Source: Aliiroseovarius lamellibrachiae (GTDB lineage: Bacteria > Pseudomonadota > Alphaproteobacteria > Rhodobacterales > Rhodobacteraceae). From it: a stretch of DNA of 64,000 nucleotides. Positions 53,850 through 62,506 of the stretch are shown piece after piece (position 1 is the stretch's first letter; every line of letters starts with the position of its first letter). The stretch covers positions 62,001-126,000 of the forward strand of contig NZ_JAHEVJ010000002.1 of the NCBI RefSeq assembly GCF_018599245.1, written 5' to 3'. The translations under genes and the position numbers were made by a program. The notes under the pieces are model-generated. The model searched no databases, was not told the origin of the DNA, and worked only from the letters and a program-made list of their open reading frames with translations.

Positions 53850-53901
53850 AACCCAAGACGGAACAGGGTGTGATGCACAGGCGATTCGCTGCGCGATCAG
53901 A

Positions 53902-54369
53902 TCAGGCCCGCGATTTGGCCTGATCTTCAATGTTCTGCGCAAAATCTGCGACCCGACGGCGGAATTTCTTCACCATATTTCCACGCGCCAGCTTCATGGA
54001 TTGCAACAAAAGTCGCGCAGGAATGGATTTCGGTTTCAGGTCAAGAACCAGATCCAGACGGGTGCGGTTCGGTGACAAGGCCATCAATTCAACCAGAACA
54101 GTTGCCTCGATCCCCGACACTTTTGACAACAACGTCAGCCCGTGCGGCGCATCATATCCGATCAGCTTCATATTGGCCTCGCGGTCCCGGTTGCGAAACG
54201 GAAACTTGGCTTGCCAAGACATGCCCGCGCCCGGCGCCGACAGATGGTCGGTGCGTACAACCTCTGCCCCCCGTCGCAGCGCGGCCCGTTCCAGACCATC
54301 AAAATCGGACACAGAGGCAAAGACATGTTCGATGTCAGCTGCGATATCTTCGCGGGTGGTGAACTTCAT
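53902..54369 (-). CDS. SRPBCC (START-like) domain protein
   Basis: A 155-residue protein with the helix-grip fold of polyketide cyclase/START-like proteins (MKFTTREDIAADIEHVFASVSDFD at the start, long C-terminal helix LLLQSMKLARGNMVKKFRRRVADFAQNIE). Such proteins bind hydrophobic ligands, but none is known here. No signal peptide or membrane helix. Convergent with pheA, 52 bases apart. Confidence 0.85.
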   Translation of the reverse strand: MKFTTREDIAADIEHVFASVSDFDGLERAALRRGAEVVRTDHLSAPGAGMSWQAKFPFRNRDREANMKLIGYDAPHGLTLLSKVSGIEATVLVELMALSPNRTRLDLVLDLKPKSIPARLLLQSMKLARGNMVKKFRRRVADFAQNIEDQAKSRA

Positions 54370-54437
54370 GTTTGCCTCTCAGTAGATGGTGACGCAGGGT
54401 AAGCCCCACGCTATATTTTGCGTGCCTTAACTTGCGT

Positions 54438-55400
54438 TTAATCGAGCCGATCCGCAAGCCAGTTTCGCAACAAGAAATGCGCAATTGAGCCGGGGCGTGC
54501 GGGCAATAGATCAGGATTTCCACCGGCAAAGGACGTCATTGCTTCTTCGCGGGTGATCCACAAGGCGTCTTCCAACTCGTGCGGATCCAAGGTGATCTCA
54601 TCGGTCAGGGCTTCGCCTTGGGTGCCAATCATCAGGGACGCAGGAAATGGCCACGGTTGCGAAGCAAGATAAGACACCTCGCCGACCTGAATGTTGGTCT
54701 CTTCCAGCACTTCGCGACGGGTCGCGGCCTCAATCGTTTCACCGGGTTCCATGAACCCAGCAAGCAAGGAATACATCCCATCCGGCCAGCCCGGCGAACG
54801 CCCCAGCAACACGCGATTTCCGTGGGTGATCAGCATAATGACCACGGGATCGGTGCGCGGAAAATGGAACCGGCCACAGGCAGGGCAATTACGTTGCCAT
54901 CCGGCCTGCGCCATGTCGGATTTCTCGCCACAGGCGGCACAGAATTGATGGCTGCGATGCCATTCCAAAATGGCGCGGGCGGTGGCGGCAATCTCGGCCT
55001 CTTTGGGGGACAGCGCGGTCAACATCATTCGGATTTCCATAAACCCAGCGTCGGCATCTGCCTGCGGATGGGGATATGTTTCAGTGTCCAAAAATGTGTT
55101 TGCCAGATCTGAGCTTGCCTCTTCCCAATCGGGAATATTGCAGGCGAAAATGGCGTGTCCGTCGGACAGCCCAAGGAAAACCGGGGGGGTATTGCGTTTT
55201 GCAATGATCGGATGCGTTTCGCCAACCATCACCAGGGCACGCGCCCCTTGGTGGTCTGTTTTCACCAAAGGTTTGCCCCGCCAAATCGGTAGGAACTGCC
55301 CGGTTTTTTGCAGCTTTTTCAGGTGCGCCTGATCGGACCTTACGGTGGCGGCGCGATCAAGAAGGCCAGCGCCAAGACTTACAGTTTCAGATAATTTCAT
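54438..55400 (-). CDS. nudC: NAD+ diphosphatase / NADH pyrophosphatase
   Basis: Nudix hydrolase of 320 residues that splits NAD(H) to NMN(H) and AMP and removes NAD caps from RNA. A zinc ribbon CAACGEK and CPACGRF (about 173-196) precedes the Nudix box GFMEPGETIEAATRREVLEET (about 234-253), and SQPWPFPASLM is the NudC-specific array. All zinc cysteines and Nudix Glu residues are present. Its end is 68 bases upstream of the START-like gene. Confidence 0.95.
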   Translation of the reverse strand: MKLSETVSLGAGLLDRAATVRSDQAHLKKLQKTGQFLPIWRGKPLVKTDHQGARALVMVGETHPIIAKRNTPPVFLGLSDGHAIFACNIPDWEEASSDLANTFLDTETYPHPQADADAGFMEIRMMLTALSPKEAEIAATARAILEWHRSHQFCAACGEKSDMAQAGWQRNCPACGRFHFPRTDPVVIMLITHGNRVLLGRSPGWPDGMYSLLAGFMEPGETIEAATRREVLEETNIQVGEVSYLASQPWPFPASLMIGTQGEALTDEITLDPHELEDALWITREEAMTSFAGGNPDLLPARPGSIAHFLLRNWLADRLD

Positions 55401-55619
55401 AACTATTTCCGTGTTTTACCGAAGGGATGAGCCAGGATTACGCATTTATTAACATAGGAAAGGAACATCCTTGAGTAGAGTTTGACGGTTTCACTCATCT
55501 TTTGCTGGTGAGTGTCGCAGATCGACGATAAGCTGGTGTTGCAAAACAATAATCTCGACGCTGCGAAAGGCCTTTTGAATGCCTAACGCAGCTTCAGGTA
55601 ATGGGAAAGGTGCAAAGGC

Positions 55620-57593
55620 GTGGCGGATGCCTTGGCAGATCAGAACGACCGGACGGACCACCACGCTGACTGCTGTCGGATGCGTGTGCGCCTGTTGGCG
55701 ACCACTGATTTGCATATGCATATCTTGCCCTATGACTATCTGACGGATCTACCCACCGGACGCTGGGGCCTGTCGCAGACCGCCAGACTTATTCAACAGG
55801 CCCGGATGGAAGAACGCAATTGTTTGCTGTTGGATGCGGGTGACTTTCTGCATGGAACGGCAATGGGGGATTTCGTCGTGGACAGCGCGCATAGTGCAGA
55901 CGGCGAGGCTGAGGGTGACGGCCCCGTGCACCCAATGATCGCGGCGATGAACCACCTGCGCTATGATGCGGCGACCTTGGGAAATCATGATTTTGACCGC
56001 GGCGTGGATGTGCTTTTATCCGCCATTGAACAGGCCGAGTTTCCAATCGTTTCGGCCAACACCGTGTTTGAAAAGGGCGACCGCCCGGTTCACGACAGTA
56101 CATTTGTGCCGCCCTACACCATCCTCAACCGATCCTTTGAAAACAGTTTTGGCGAACGGCAATTGGTGCGCATCGGGGTGATCGGCTTTTTGCCGCCAAA
56201 CTCGATCCACGCAGGCGCTGACCAAGCCCTCGCCCCGCAAACGCGTGACATTATTGAAGCGGCGAAATCCTTTGTGCCTCGACTGCGGGCCAAAGGGGTC
56301 GATCTTGTGGTGGCGGTGGCGCACACGGGCATCGGCGATGCGACCCATACCGAGGGGATGGAAAACGCAGTTGTGCCGCTTTGTGCAATCGACGGAATTG
56401 ATGCGGTCATCGGCGGGCACTCTCACCAGATTTTCCCGCGCCCTGAAAACGGCACGCCGCCATCGGAACATCAATGGTTTGATCAGGCCGAAGTGGATGC
56501 CACGCGGGGGCTGGTTCACGGTGTGCCAGTGGCCATTCCGGGGTTTTGGGGATCCCACCTTGGGGTGATTGATCTGGACTTGGAAGAGCACCCGGATGGG
56601 TGGGCCGTTGTCTCGCCGGCCGGGGCCGCCCCCGCGTCGTCGTTAAGGGAAGTCAACAATGAGGATAGCCAAGCGATTGAACCGGTCACGCCCGAGTTTT
56701 CTGAACTGCTGGGACAACTGCACGAAAGCACGTTAATGCATGTCCGCACGCGGGTTGGCTATGTGCATAAAAACCTGAACAGTTATTTTGCCCTCATCGG
56801 GGCCGACCAATCCACCCGGTTGGTGCAACAGGCGATGACATCTTTTACCCAGCAGCTGATCGACGCAGGGGCCGCCCCCGATCTGCCGGTGCTTGCCTCA
56901 TCTGCCGCCTTTAAATGCGGGGGGCTTGGCGGGCCGGGATATTACACGGCCATCCACCCCGGCGAGCTGACCTTGCGATCGGTTGCTGACCTTTACATGT
57001 TCCCGAATGAACTTGCCTTGGTGCGCGCCAATGGGGCCTATTTGCGGGCCTGGCTGGAACGCGCGGTGAGTGTGTTTAATCAGGTTGAACCGGGCAAGCG
57101 TTGTCAGGCGCTTAAGGACGCAAGCACACCTGGTTATCTGTTGGAAAGCGTCTTCGGCCTCAACTACCGGATTGATCTGTCCCAGCCCGCGCAATTCACC
57201 CCCACCGGGCGGTTGCAAAATGAACAGGCGGGGCGGATTGCGGATCTGGCTTTTGCTGGCAAACCGGTTCGCGACCATGATGAATTCCTTCTGGCGACCA
57301 GCGATTTTCGCATTCGTGGTGGCGGCGGCTTTCCGACCATCAACTCCGATCGAATCGTCCCAGTGAAACCAATGTCGATCCGCGACCTCGTGCGCCACTA
57401 TATTCAGGACGTTGAACGGGTCGAACTGGTGGAAGAACCGCAATGGTCGTTTGTGCCTGTTGACGGCGCATCGGTGCAATTCCCTTCCGCGCCAAGTGCG
57501 GCGGCCTGTCTGAACGAGGCATCGTGGCTGAATATCCGGGCGATGGATGAAAAAGACAGCTATGGGTTTGCGCAATTTGAACTGATGCTTTGA
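55620..57593 (+). CDS. 5'-nucleotidase/CpdB-like metallophosphoesterase without signal peptide
   Basis: Two-domain phosphoesterase of 657 residues, similar to bifunctional 2',3'-cyclic nucleotide 2'-phosphodiesterase/3'-nucleotidase (CpdB). The metallophosphatase motifs are TTDLHMHI (about 27-34), DAGDFLHG, GNHDFDRG, VAHTGIGD and GGHSHQIF, all with the metal ligands; the C-terminal 5'-nucleotidase domain has LVRANGAYLRAWLER and DFRIRGGGGFP. Unlike E. coli CpdB there is no signal peptide, so it may be cytoplasmic. GTG 55620 and ATG 55680 are both candidate starts; the shorter begins right before the first motif. Confidence 0.88.
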   Translation: MADALADQNDRTDHHADCCRMRVRLLATTDLHMHILPYDYLTDLPTGRWGLSQTARLIQQARMEERNCLLLDAGDFLHGTAMGDFVVDSAHSADGEAEGDGPVHPMIAAMNHLRYDAATLGNHDFDRGVDVLLSAIEQAEFPIVSANTVFEKGDRPVHDSTFVPPYTILNRSFENSFGERQLVRIGVIGFLPPNSIHAGADQALAPQTRDIIEAAKSFVPRLRAKGVDLVVAVAHTGIGDATHTEGMENAVVPLCAIDGIDAVIGGHSHQIFPRPENGTPPSEHQWFDQAEVDATRGLVHGVPVAIPGFWGSHLGVIDLDLEEHPDGWAVVSPAGAAPASSLREVNNEDSQAIEPVTPEFSELLGQLHESTLMHVRTRVGYVHKNLNSYFALIGADQSTRLVQQAMTSFTQQLIDAGAAPDLPVLASSAAFKCGGLGGPGYYTAIHPGELTLRSVADLYMFPNELALVRANGAYLRAWLERAVSVFNQVEPGKRCQALKDASTPGYLLESVFGLNYRIDLSQPAQFTPTGRLQNEQAGRIADLAFAGKPVRDHDEFLLATSDFRIRGGGGFPTINSDRIVPVKPMSIRDLVRHYIQDVERVELVEEPQWSFVPVDGASVQFPSAPSAAACLNEASWLNIRAMDEKDSYGFAQFELML

Positions 57594-57639
57594 TGTGCCT
57601 TGGGCTTGCATCCGGCCCAAACCCCGCCTATATCAACGC

Positions 57640-57736
57640 CTGAGAGGTTGGCGCGGGCAGGCGCCTCGCCAACCTGGTCAGATCCGGAAGGAAGCAGCCA
57701 CAACGAGCCCCGCTTGGGTCGTGATCAGCCTCTCAC
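57640..57736 (+). ncRNA. ffs: Signal recognition particle RNA (4.5S-type)
   Basis: Small-type SRP RNA, about 97 bases. The universal apical domain GGTCAG-atccGGAAGGAAGCAGCC lies at 57676-57699 and is flanked by a self-complementary hairpin GGTTGGCG/CGCCAACC and by terminal arms TGAGAGG (57641-57647) and CCTCTCA (57729-57735) that close the molecule. Ffh binds it to target membrane proteins. In many alphaproteobacteria ffs lies directly before dnaX-ybaB-recR; here rsgA and a phosphatase gene lie between. Confidence 0.93.
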
Positions 57737-57739
57737 CCA

Positions 57740-57789
57740 CGTCAACATCCGAAGGATTTGACGGCGACAGGTGAAACACCGTTTCGCCG
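57740..57789 (+). repeat. Two consecutive hairpins just downstream of ffs
   Basis: The first stem is CGTCAA-(c)-ATCC with GGAT-TTGACG (57740-57763); the second is CGGCGA with TCGCCG around an inner GGTG-aaa-CACC (57762-57789). They share two bases, so they compete or stack. They begin four bases after the SRP RNA ends and no T tract follows, which makes them unusual as a terminator. Confidence 0.6.
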
Positions 57790-57950
57790 AGAGCATAAAC
57801 GCCAGATGGAGGGACTTTATGATTGTCATGCACACCCTTCAGGCAGCGTCATTCTGATCCGCACTTGCGCGATTTCTGCCTGATCCACCTTTTTGCCATC
57901 GCGCCTTGCGGTGTCCGAAAAAGCTGTGAATTTTTGAAGCAGGCAACACA

Positions 57951-59000
57951 ATGACCTACACTCTTAAGGACCTGGGATGGTCCAACTATTTTGCACAACA
58001 AACACACGAACTCGCGGGTGATCTCGACACTGACATCACTGAGGATGCGATGTTTCGTATCATCGAGGTGCGCCGTGACAAGCTTTTGGGATTGGGCGCC
58101 GCTGGCCCCCAAACCCTTCACCCGGATCGTGAAACCGGGGAATTTGTGGTCGGCGACTGGGTGGCCGTGGATGATCTTTTCCGCGTGATCGCTTTGTTTG
58201 ACCGCAAAACGATCTTAAAACGCCGCGCCGCCGGGACCGATGTGCGCGTGCAGCTGATCGCCGCAAATGTCGACACGCTGTTTGTCGTCAGCTCGTGCAA
58301 CGCCGATTACAACGAGGCCCGGCTGGAACGCTATATGGCGCTTGCGGCGGAGGCGGAGTGCTTTCCTGTTTTGGTGCTGACCAAATCCGATGAATGTGAC
58401 GACCCACGCAGCCTGATGCGCCAAGCCGAACGGCTGGCCCCGGCCTTGCCCGTTCTGACCGTGGATGCCCGTACCGAAGAGGCGGTGGCGCAATTGGAAC
58501 AATGGGTGCGACCGGGGCAAACCGCCGCCCTTTTGGGGTCCTCTGGCGTGGGAAAAACCACTTTGTCCAATGGTTTGACGGGGATCGAGGCCGCAACGGG
58601 CGGCATTCGTGAAGACGACGCCAAAGGCCGCCATGTGACCACCGCGCGTTCGCTTCGACCGATGAAAAACGGTGGCTGGTTGATCGACACACCGGGGATG
58701 CGCGCGCTTCGGCTGGCGGATGCAACAGACGGGATCAACGCGCTGTTTGAAGACGTGGTTGAACTGGCGGGCCAGTGCAAGTTTTCCAACTGCGCACATG
58801 ATACGGAACCGGGATGTGCGGTCCAATCGGCCATCGCGGCGGGGGATCTGGAGGTGGACCGTCTGACGCGTTGGCGCAAGCTGACGGCAGAGGATGAGCG
58901 CAACAATCAAAGCCTTGCCCAATCGCGCGCGCGCGACAAAGCGTTTGGCAAAATGGTGCATTCCACCCTGAAAGGGGCGCATCACAAAAAGGGGCGTTAA
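57951..59000 (+). CDS. rsgA: Ribosome small subunit-dependent GTPase A
   Basis: Circularly permuted GTPase that helps mature the 30S ribosomal subunit. The 349-residue protein has an N-terminal OB-fold (about 30-115), GTPase motifs in permuted order (TKSDE, then GSSGVGKTTLSNGL at about 195-208, then DTPGMRAL), and a C-terminal zinc knuckle starting at Cys276 (CKFSNCAHDTEPGC). It overlaps the phosphatase gene tail-to-tail by four bases. Confidence 0.95.
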   Translation: MTYTLKDLGWSNYFAQQTHELAGDLDTDITEDAMFRIIEVRRDKLLGLGAAGPQTLHPDRETGEFVVGDWVAVDDLFRVIALFDRKTILKRRAAGTDVRVQLIAANVDTLFVVSSCNADYNEARLERYMALAAEAECFPVLVLTKSDECDDPRSLMRQAERLAPALPVLTVDARTEEAVAQLEQWVRPGQTAALLGSSGVGKTTLSNGLTGIEAATGGIREDDAKGRHVTTARSLRPMKNGGWLIDTPGMRALRLADATDGINALFEDVVELAGQCKFSNCAHDTEPGCAVQSAIAAGDLEVDRLTRWRKLTAEDERNNQSLAQSRARDKAFGKMVHSTLKGAHHKKGR

Positions 59001-59497
59001 ACCCCGGACAAATGGGGAGCAGCGGCCCAGAGCTGTTGCTCCTCGGTTTCGACCGCACAGGGCCGCACGGCGCGAAGCCGCGCCAAAGCCGTGTCAGGCG
59101 CCTCGCCCATTTCCACCATCAACCGCATCGCCATCATGCCCGACCGGCCACAGCCGCCGCGGCAATGCGCCAGCACTTTGCCACCAGATTTCAAGATCGC
59201 ATTCGCCAGCATCGATACCTCGGGCCAGGCGGCAATGATATCCTTGGACGGTGCGCCGAAATCTGTGATCGGCAGCGCATACCAACTGATATCGAGGTCT
59301 TGCAGGTCGTCACCCAAAGTGGCCGCGCCTTCTGCCGCCATTTCACTGTCTTGTGTCATGGTCAGCACCAAATCGGGCGCCCAGCTTTCTAAGATTGCAA
59401 AATCGTCGGCGTAGCGGCCAAAGCGACCGGGCAGGGGGCAAAGGCCCAACTGGCCTGCCCCAACCTGCAACGCGTGGATGGTAAATGTCTCGCTCAT
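58997..59497 (-). CDS. Cysteine phosphatase (protein tyrosine/dual-specificity type)
   Basis: A 166-residue phosphatase with the active-site loop HCRGGCGRSG: Cys112 and Arg118 form the HCX5R motif. The general acid is likely the Asp in PITDFGAP (about 79). There is no signal peptide. The bacterial substrate is unknown: a phosphoprotein, phosphoinositide or nucleotide would all fit. It is divergent from dnaX and tail-to-tail with rsgA. Confidence 0.9.
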   Translation of the reverse strand: MSETFTIHALQVGAGQLGLCPLPGRFGRYADDFAILESWAPDLVLTMTQDSEMAAEGAATLGDDLQDLDISWYALPITDFGAPSKDIIAAWPEVSMLANAILKSGGKVLAHCRGGCGRSGMMAMRLMVEMGEAPDTALARLRAVRPCAVETEEQQLWAAAPHLSGV

Positions 59498-59624
59498 GCG
59501 GCGGGTCTAACATGGGGGCGGGGCAAGGCCAAGCTGCGGCGGCGTTCTTTGGTGGACGCGGGCGGTCGGGATGCCTAATCTGGCCCGGAACGCATACCGT
59601 ACGAATCCGGCTCAGAAAGACCAC

Positions 59625-61421
59625 ATGTCCGACACGCTCTCACCACCTGTTGAAGAACCCGCCAAGGACGCCCAACCCTATCAGGTTCTTGCCCGCAAAT
59701 ATCGCCCCGAAACCTTTGCCGATCTGGTTGGCCAAGAGGCGATGGTGCGCACGCTGAAAAACGCGTTTGAAAGCGACCGGATTGCGCAAGCCTTTGTGAT
59801 GACAGGCATTCGTGGCATCGGCAAAACCACCACCGCGCGGATCATCGCCAAGGGCATGAACTGTGTCGGCGAAGATGGCACCGGGGGGCCGACGGTTGAA
59901 CCCTGCGGGAAATGCGAAAACTGTGTGGCCATTGCCGAAGGGCGCCATGTGGATGTGATGGAAATGGACGCCGCCTCGCGCACCGGGGTGGGCGACATTC
60001 GTGAAATCATCGAAAGCGTGCATTACCGCGCGGCCTCGGCGCGCTACAAGATCTACATCATCGATGAGGTTCACATGCTGTCGACCAGTGCGTTCAACGC
60101 GCTGCTCAAAACCCTCGAAGAACCCCCCGCCCATGTGAAATTCATCTTCGCCACCACCGAAATCCGCAAAGTGCCGGTCACGGTTCTGTCGCGCTGTCAG
60201 CGGTTTGATCTGCGCCGGATTGAACCGGAAGATCAGATCGCCATGCTGCGCCGGATTGCCACGGCCGAAGGCGCTGAGATTGCCGAGGACGCGCTGGCAC
60301 TCATCACCCGCGCCGCCGAAGGCTCCGCCCGTGATGCGCAATCGCTGCTGGATCAAGCGATCAGCCACGGGGCGGGGGAAACCACCGCCGACCAAGTGCG
60401 CGCGATGCTGGGGCTCGCGGATCGGGGCCGGGTGCTGGATCTGTTTGACCTCATTATGCGCGGCGATGCGGCTGGTGCGCTGACGGAAATTGGCGAGCAA
60501 TATTCCGACGGGGCCGACCCGATGGCGGTGCTGCGTGATCTGGCCGAAGTGGCGCATTGGGTGAGCGTGATCAAAATCACCCCCGATGCCGCCGAAGATC
60601 CCACCGTGTCGCCGGATGAACGCACGCGCGGACAGGCAATGGCCGAAAAGCTGCCGATGCGGGTGATGGCGCGCATGTGGCAAATGCTTTTGACCGCAAT
60701 TGAAGAAGTTTCCCATGCGCCAAACGCCATGATGGCCGCCGAAATGGCTGTCATTCGCATGACCCATGTGGCGGATATGCCAACCCCAGAAGAGCTGGTG
60801 AAAAAGCTAAAAGACACCACTCCGCCGCCGATGCCTGCGGGGCCGTCCGGGTCCGGTGGCGCACCGATGCCAAACGGCGGCGGCGGTCAACCCTCTGGCA
60901 ACATGCCCTCCGGTCCGATGGGGTCAGGTGGGGCGACATCTGGCCCAACGGCACTGGCCGTGGCTGAGGTGCCGGAAAACGCTTTGGCGCAATTTGCGCG
61001 CTTTGAAAACGTGCTGGAACTGATCCGCGCCAACCGCGACGTAAAGCTGTTGGTCGAGGTGGAAGGCGGCGTGCGTCTTGCGGCTTACCAACCAGGCCGG
61101 ATTGAATTCACCCCCACGCCCGATGCGCCCAAAGACCTTGCGGCACGGCTGGCCCAACGTCTGCACGGTTGGACCGGGGTGCGCTGGGGCGTCACGCTGG
61201 TCAACGGCTGCGAGGAACCCACGATTGTCGAAGTGCGCGACGGTGAAAAACTCGCCCTGCGCCAATCTGCGGAAACGCATCCCTTGGTTCAGGCCGTAAT
61301 CTCCGCCTTTCCCAAGGCCAAAATCACCGACATCCGCTCCGCCGAAGACCTTGCCAATGACGCCGCCGAAGAGGCATTGCAAGAGGTCGAGGATGAATGG
61401 GATCCGTTTGAGGAAGACTAA
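59625..61421 (+). CDS. dnaX: DNA polymerase III subunit gamma/tau
   Basis: Clamp-loader subunit of 598 residues that loads the sliding clamp and couples polymerases. It has Walker A GIRGIGKTT (about 61-69), zinc cysteines ending CGKCENC (about 96-102), Walker B IYIIDEVHML and the sensor-1/SRC motif VLSRCQRFDLRRI, then a Gly/Pro-rich linker (about 410-440) and a C-terminal polymerase-binding domain. ATG 59625 is chosen because the conserved KYRPETFADLVGQ follows; an upstream start is in frame. No X-XXY-YYZ slippage site is seen, so only the full-length form is expected. Confidence 0.95.
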   Translation: MSDTLSPPVEEPAKDAQPYQVLARKYRPETFADLVGQEAMVRTLKNAFESDRIAQAFVMTGIRGIGKTTTARIIAKGMNCVGEDGTGGPTVEPCGKCENCVAIAEGRHVDVMEMDAASRTGVGDIREIIESVHYRAASARYKIYIIDEVHMLSTSAFNALLKTLEEPPAHVKFIFATTEIRKVPVTVLSRCQRFDLRRIEPEDQIAMLRRIATAEGAEIAEDALALITRAAEGSARDAQSLLDQAISHGAGETTADQVRAMLGLADRGRVLDLFDLIMRGDAAGALTEIGEQYSDGADPMAVLRDLAEVAHWVSVIKITPDAAEDPTVSPDERTRGQAMAEKLPMRVMARMWQMLLTAIEEVSHAPNAMMAAEMAVIRMTHVADMPTPEELVKKLKDTTPPPMPAGPSGSGGAPMPNGGGGQPSGNMPSGPMGSGGATSGPTALAVAEVPENALAQFARFENVLELIRANRDVKLLVEVEGGVRLAAYQPGRIEFTPTPDAPKDLAARLAQRLHGWTGVRWGVTLVNGCEEPTIVEVRDGEKLALRQSAETHPLVQAVISAFPKAKITDIRSAEDLANDAAEEALQEVEDEWDPFEED

Positions 61422-61489
61422 GCGGACGCCTTGTAACCCGACACAGCGATCCGTATCTAACACCCAAGTTGAAACGTGAGGAGCATCCA

Positions 61490-61834
61490 ATGTTCAAAGG
61501 ACTGGGCGGGCTTGGCGATATGGCCGGCATGATGAAAAAAGCGCAAGAAATGCAGACGCAAATGGCCGAGATGCAGGACAAGCTTGAAACCATGACCGTG
61601 GTCGGTGAAAGCGGCGCCGGGCTGGTCAAAGCCACCGCAACCGCCAAAGGCGTGCTGACCGGGCTCGACATTGACCCCACCATCTTTAACCCAACGGAAA
61701 AAGAAGTGGTCGAGGATCTGATCCTCGCCGCCATCAAAGACGCACAAGCCAAAGCGGCGGACCGTTCGCAACGCGAAATGGCGGAACTGACCGAAGGTCT
61801 TGGCCTGCCCAAAGACATGAACCTGCCGTTTTAA
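61490..61834 (+). CDS. YbaB/EbfC nucleoid-associated protein
   Basis: DNA-binding dimer of 114 residues usually encoded between dnaX and recR. The helical core has [19 protein letters not shown], followed by [28 protein letters not shown] (given in part: [13 protein letters not shown]). GAGGAG lies before the ATG at 61490. It overlaps recR by one base (TAATG). Confidence 0.95.
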   Translation: MFKGLGGLGDMAGMMKKAQEMQTQMAEMQDKLETMTVVGESGAGLVKATATAKGVLTGLDIDPTIFNPTEKEVVEDLILAAIKDAQAKAADRSQREMAELTEGLGLPKDMNLPF

Positions 61835-62430
61835 TGTCAGAGGCCCCGCGCGATATCGAGAACCTGATCGAGCTGATGGCGAAAATGCCGGGGCTCGGGC
61901 CACGCTCGGCCCGCCGCGCGGTGCTGTACCTTATCCGAAAACGCGCATTGGTGCTGACGCCTTTGGCGGATGCGATGCAAGCGGTGGCCGAAACCGCCCG
62001 CGAATGCGTGACCTGCGGCAATGTTTCCACCACAGATGTTTGCGACATCTGCACCTCAAACAAACGCGCCACCGGCGAGATTTGCGTGGTTGAGGATGTG
62101 GCGGATCTTTGGGCGATGGAACGTGCGGGTATTTTCAAAGGGCGCTATCATGTGCTGGGCGGCACCCTGTCCGCGCTTGATGCGGTCGGGCCAGAAGACC
62201 TCGGTATTCCGCGCCTTGTTCAACGGGTGCACGACGAAGACGTGACCGAAGTCATCCTCGCGCTGAACGCCACCGTGGATGGCCAAACCACCGCGCATTA
62301 TGTGGCCGAAGAGCTGGAAGGCCGCTGTGTCATCTCGACCCTTGCCCAGGGTGTGCCTGTGGGCGGCGAGTTGGATTACCTTGATGAAGGCACAATTTCC
62401 GCGGCTTTGTCAGCCCGCAAACGGTTCTGA
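61834..62430 (+). CDS. recR: Recombination mediator RecR
   Basis: With RecF and RecO it loads RecA at gaps. The 198-residue protein has an N-terminal helix-hairpin-helix ([20 protein letters not shown]), a four-cysteine zinc motif ([16 protein letters not shown], about 57-72) and a Toprim domain ([35 protein letters not shown]). It starts on the last base of the ybaB stop and is the last gene of the dnaX-ybaB-recR operon. Confidence 0.96.
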   Translation: MSEAPRDIENLIELMAKMPGLGPRSARRAVLYLIRKRALVLTPLADAMQAVAETARECVTCGNVSTTDVCDICTSNKRATGEICVVEDVADLWAMERAGIFKGRYHVLGGTLSALDAVGPEDLGIPRLVQRVHDEDVTEVILALNATVDGQTTAHYVAEELEGRCVISTLAQGVPVGGELDYLDEGTISAALSARKRF

Positions 62431-62437
62431 CGCCACG

Positions 62438-62500
62438 CCTTTTTCTTGTCCCAAATATCCTAGGGTGAGGCTGCAAGCCGAGGGGCAAAGCCCCTTATCC
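62438..62500 (+). repeat. Intergenic repeat, copy D (type 2 tail)
   Basis: Eight bases after the recR stop: head CTTTTTCTTGTCCCAAATATCCT, then GGGTGAGGC and AAGCCGAGGGGC with the hairpin AGGGGC-aaa-GCCCCT at 62481-62495. It aligns with copy C (36164-36226) with only a few changes. Confidence 0.8.
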
Positions 62501-62506
62501 CACCCC

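Noticed and set aside
59640-60767. A 375-codon open frame opposite dnaX
   Set aside because: It is a shadow of the strongly conserved clamp-loader domain and is His/Gly/Arg-rich like other antisense frames here.
60799-60825. A-rich run in dnaX as a programmed frameshift site
   Set aside because: The sequence reads GTG AAA AAG, which does not provide the X-XXY-YYZ slip on which gamma production in E. coli depends, and no following stem is obvious.
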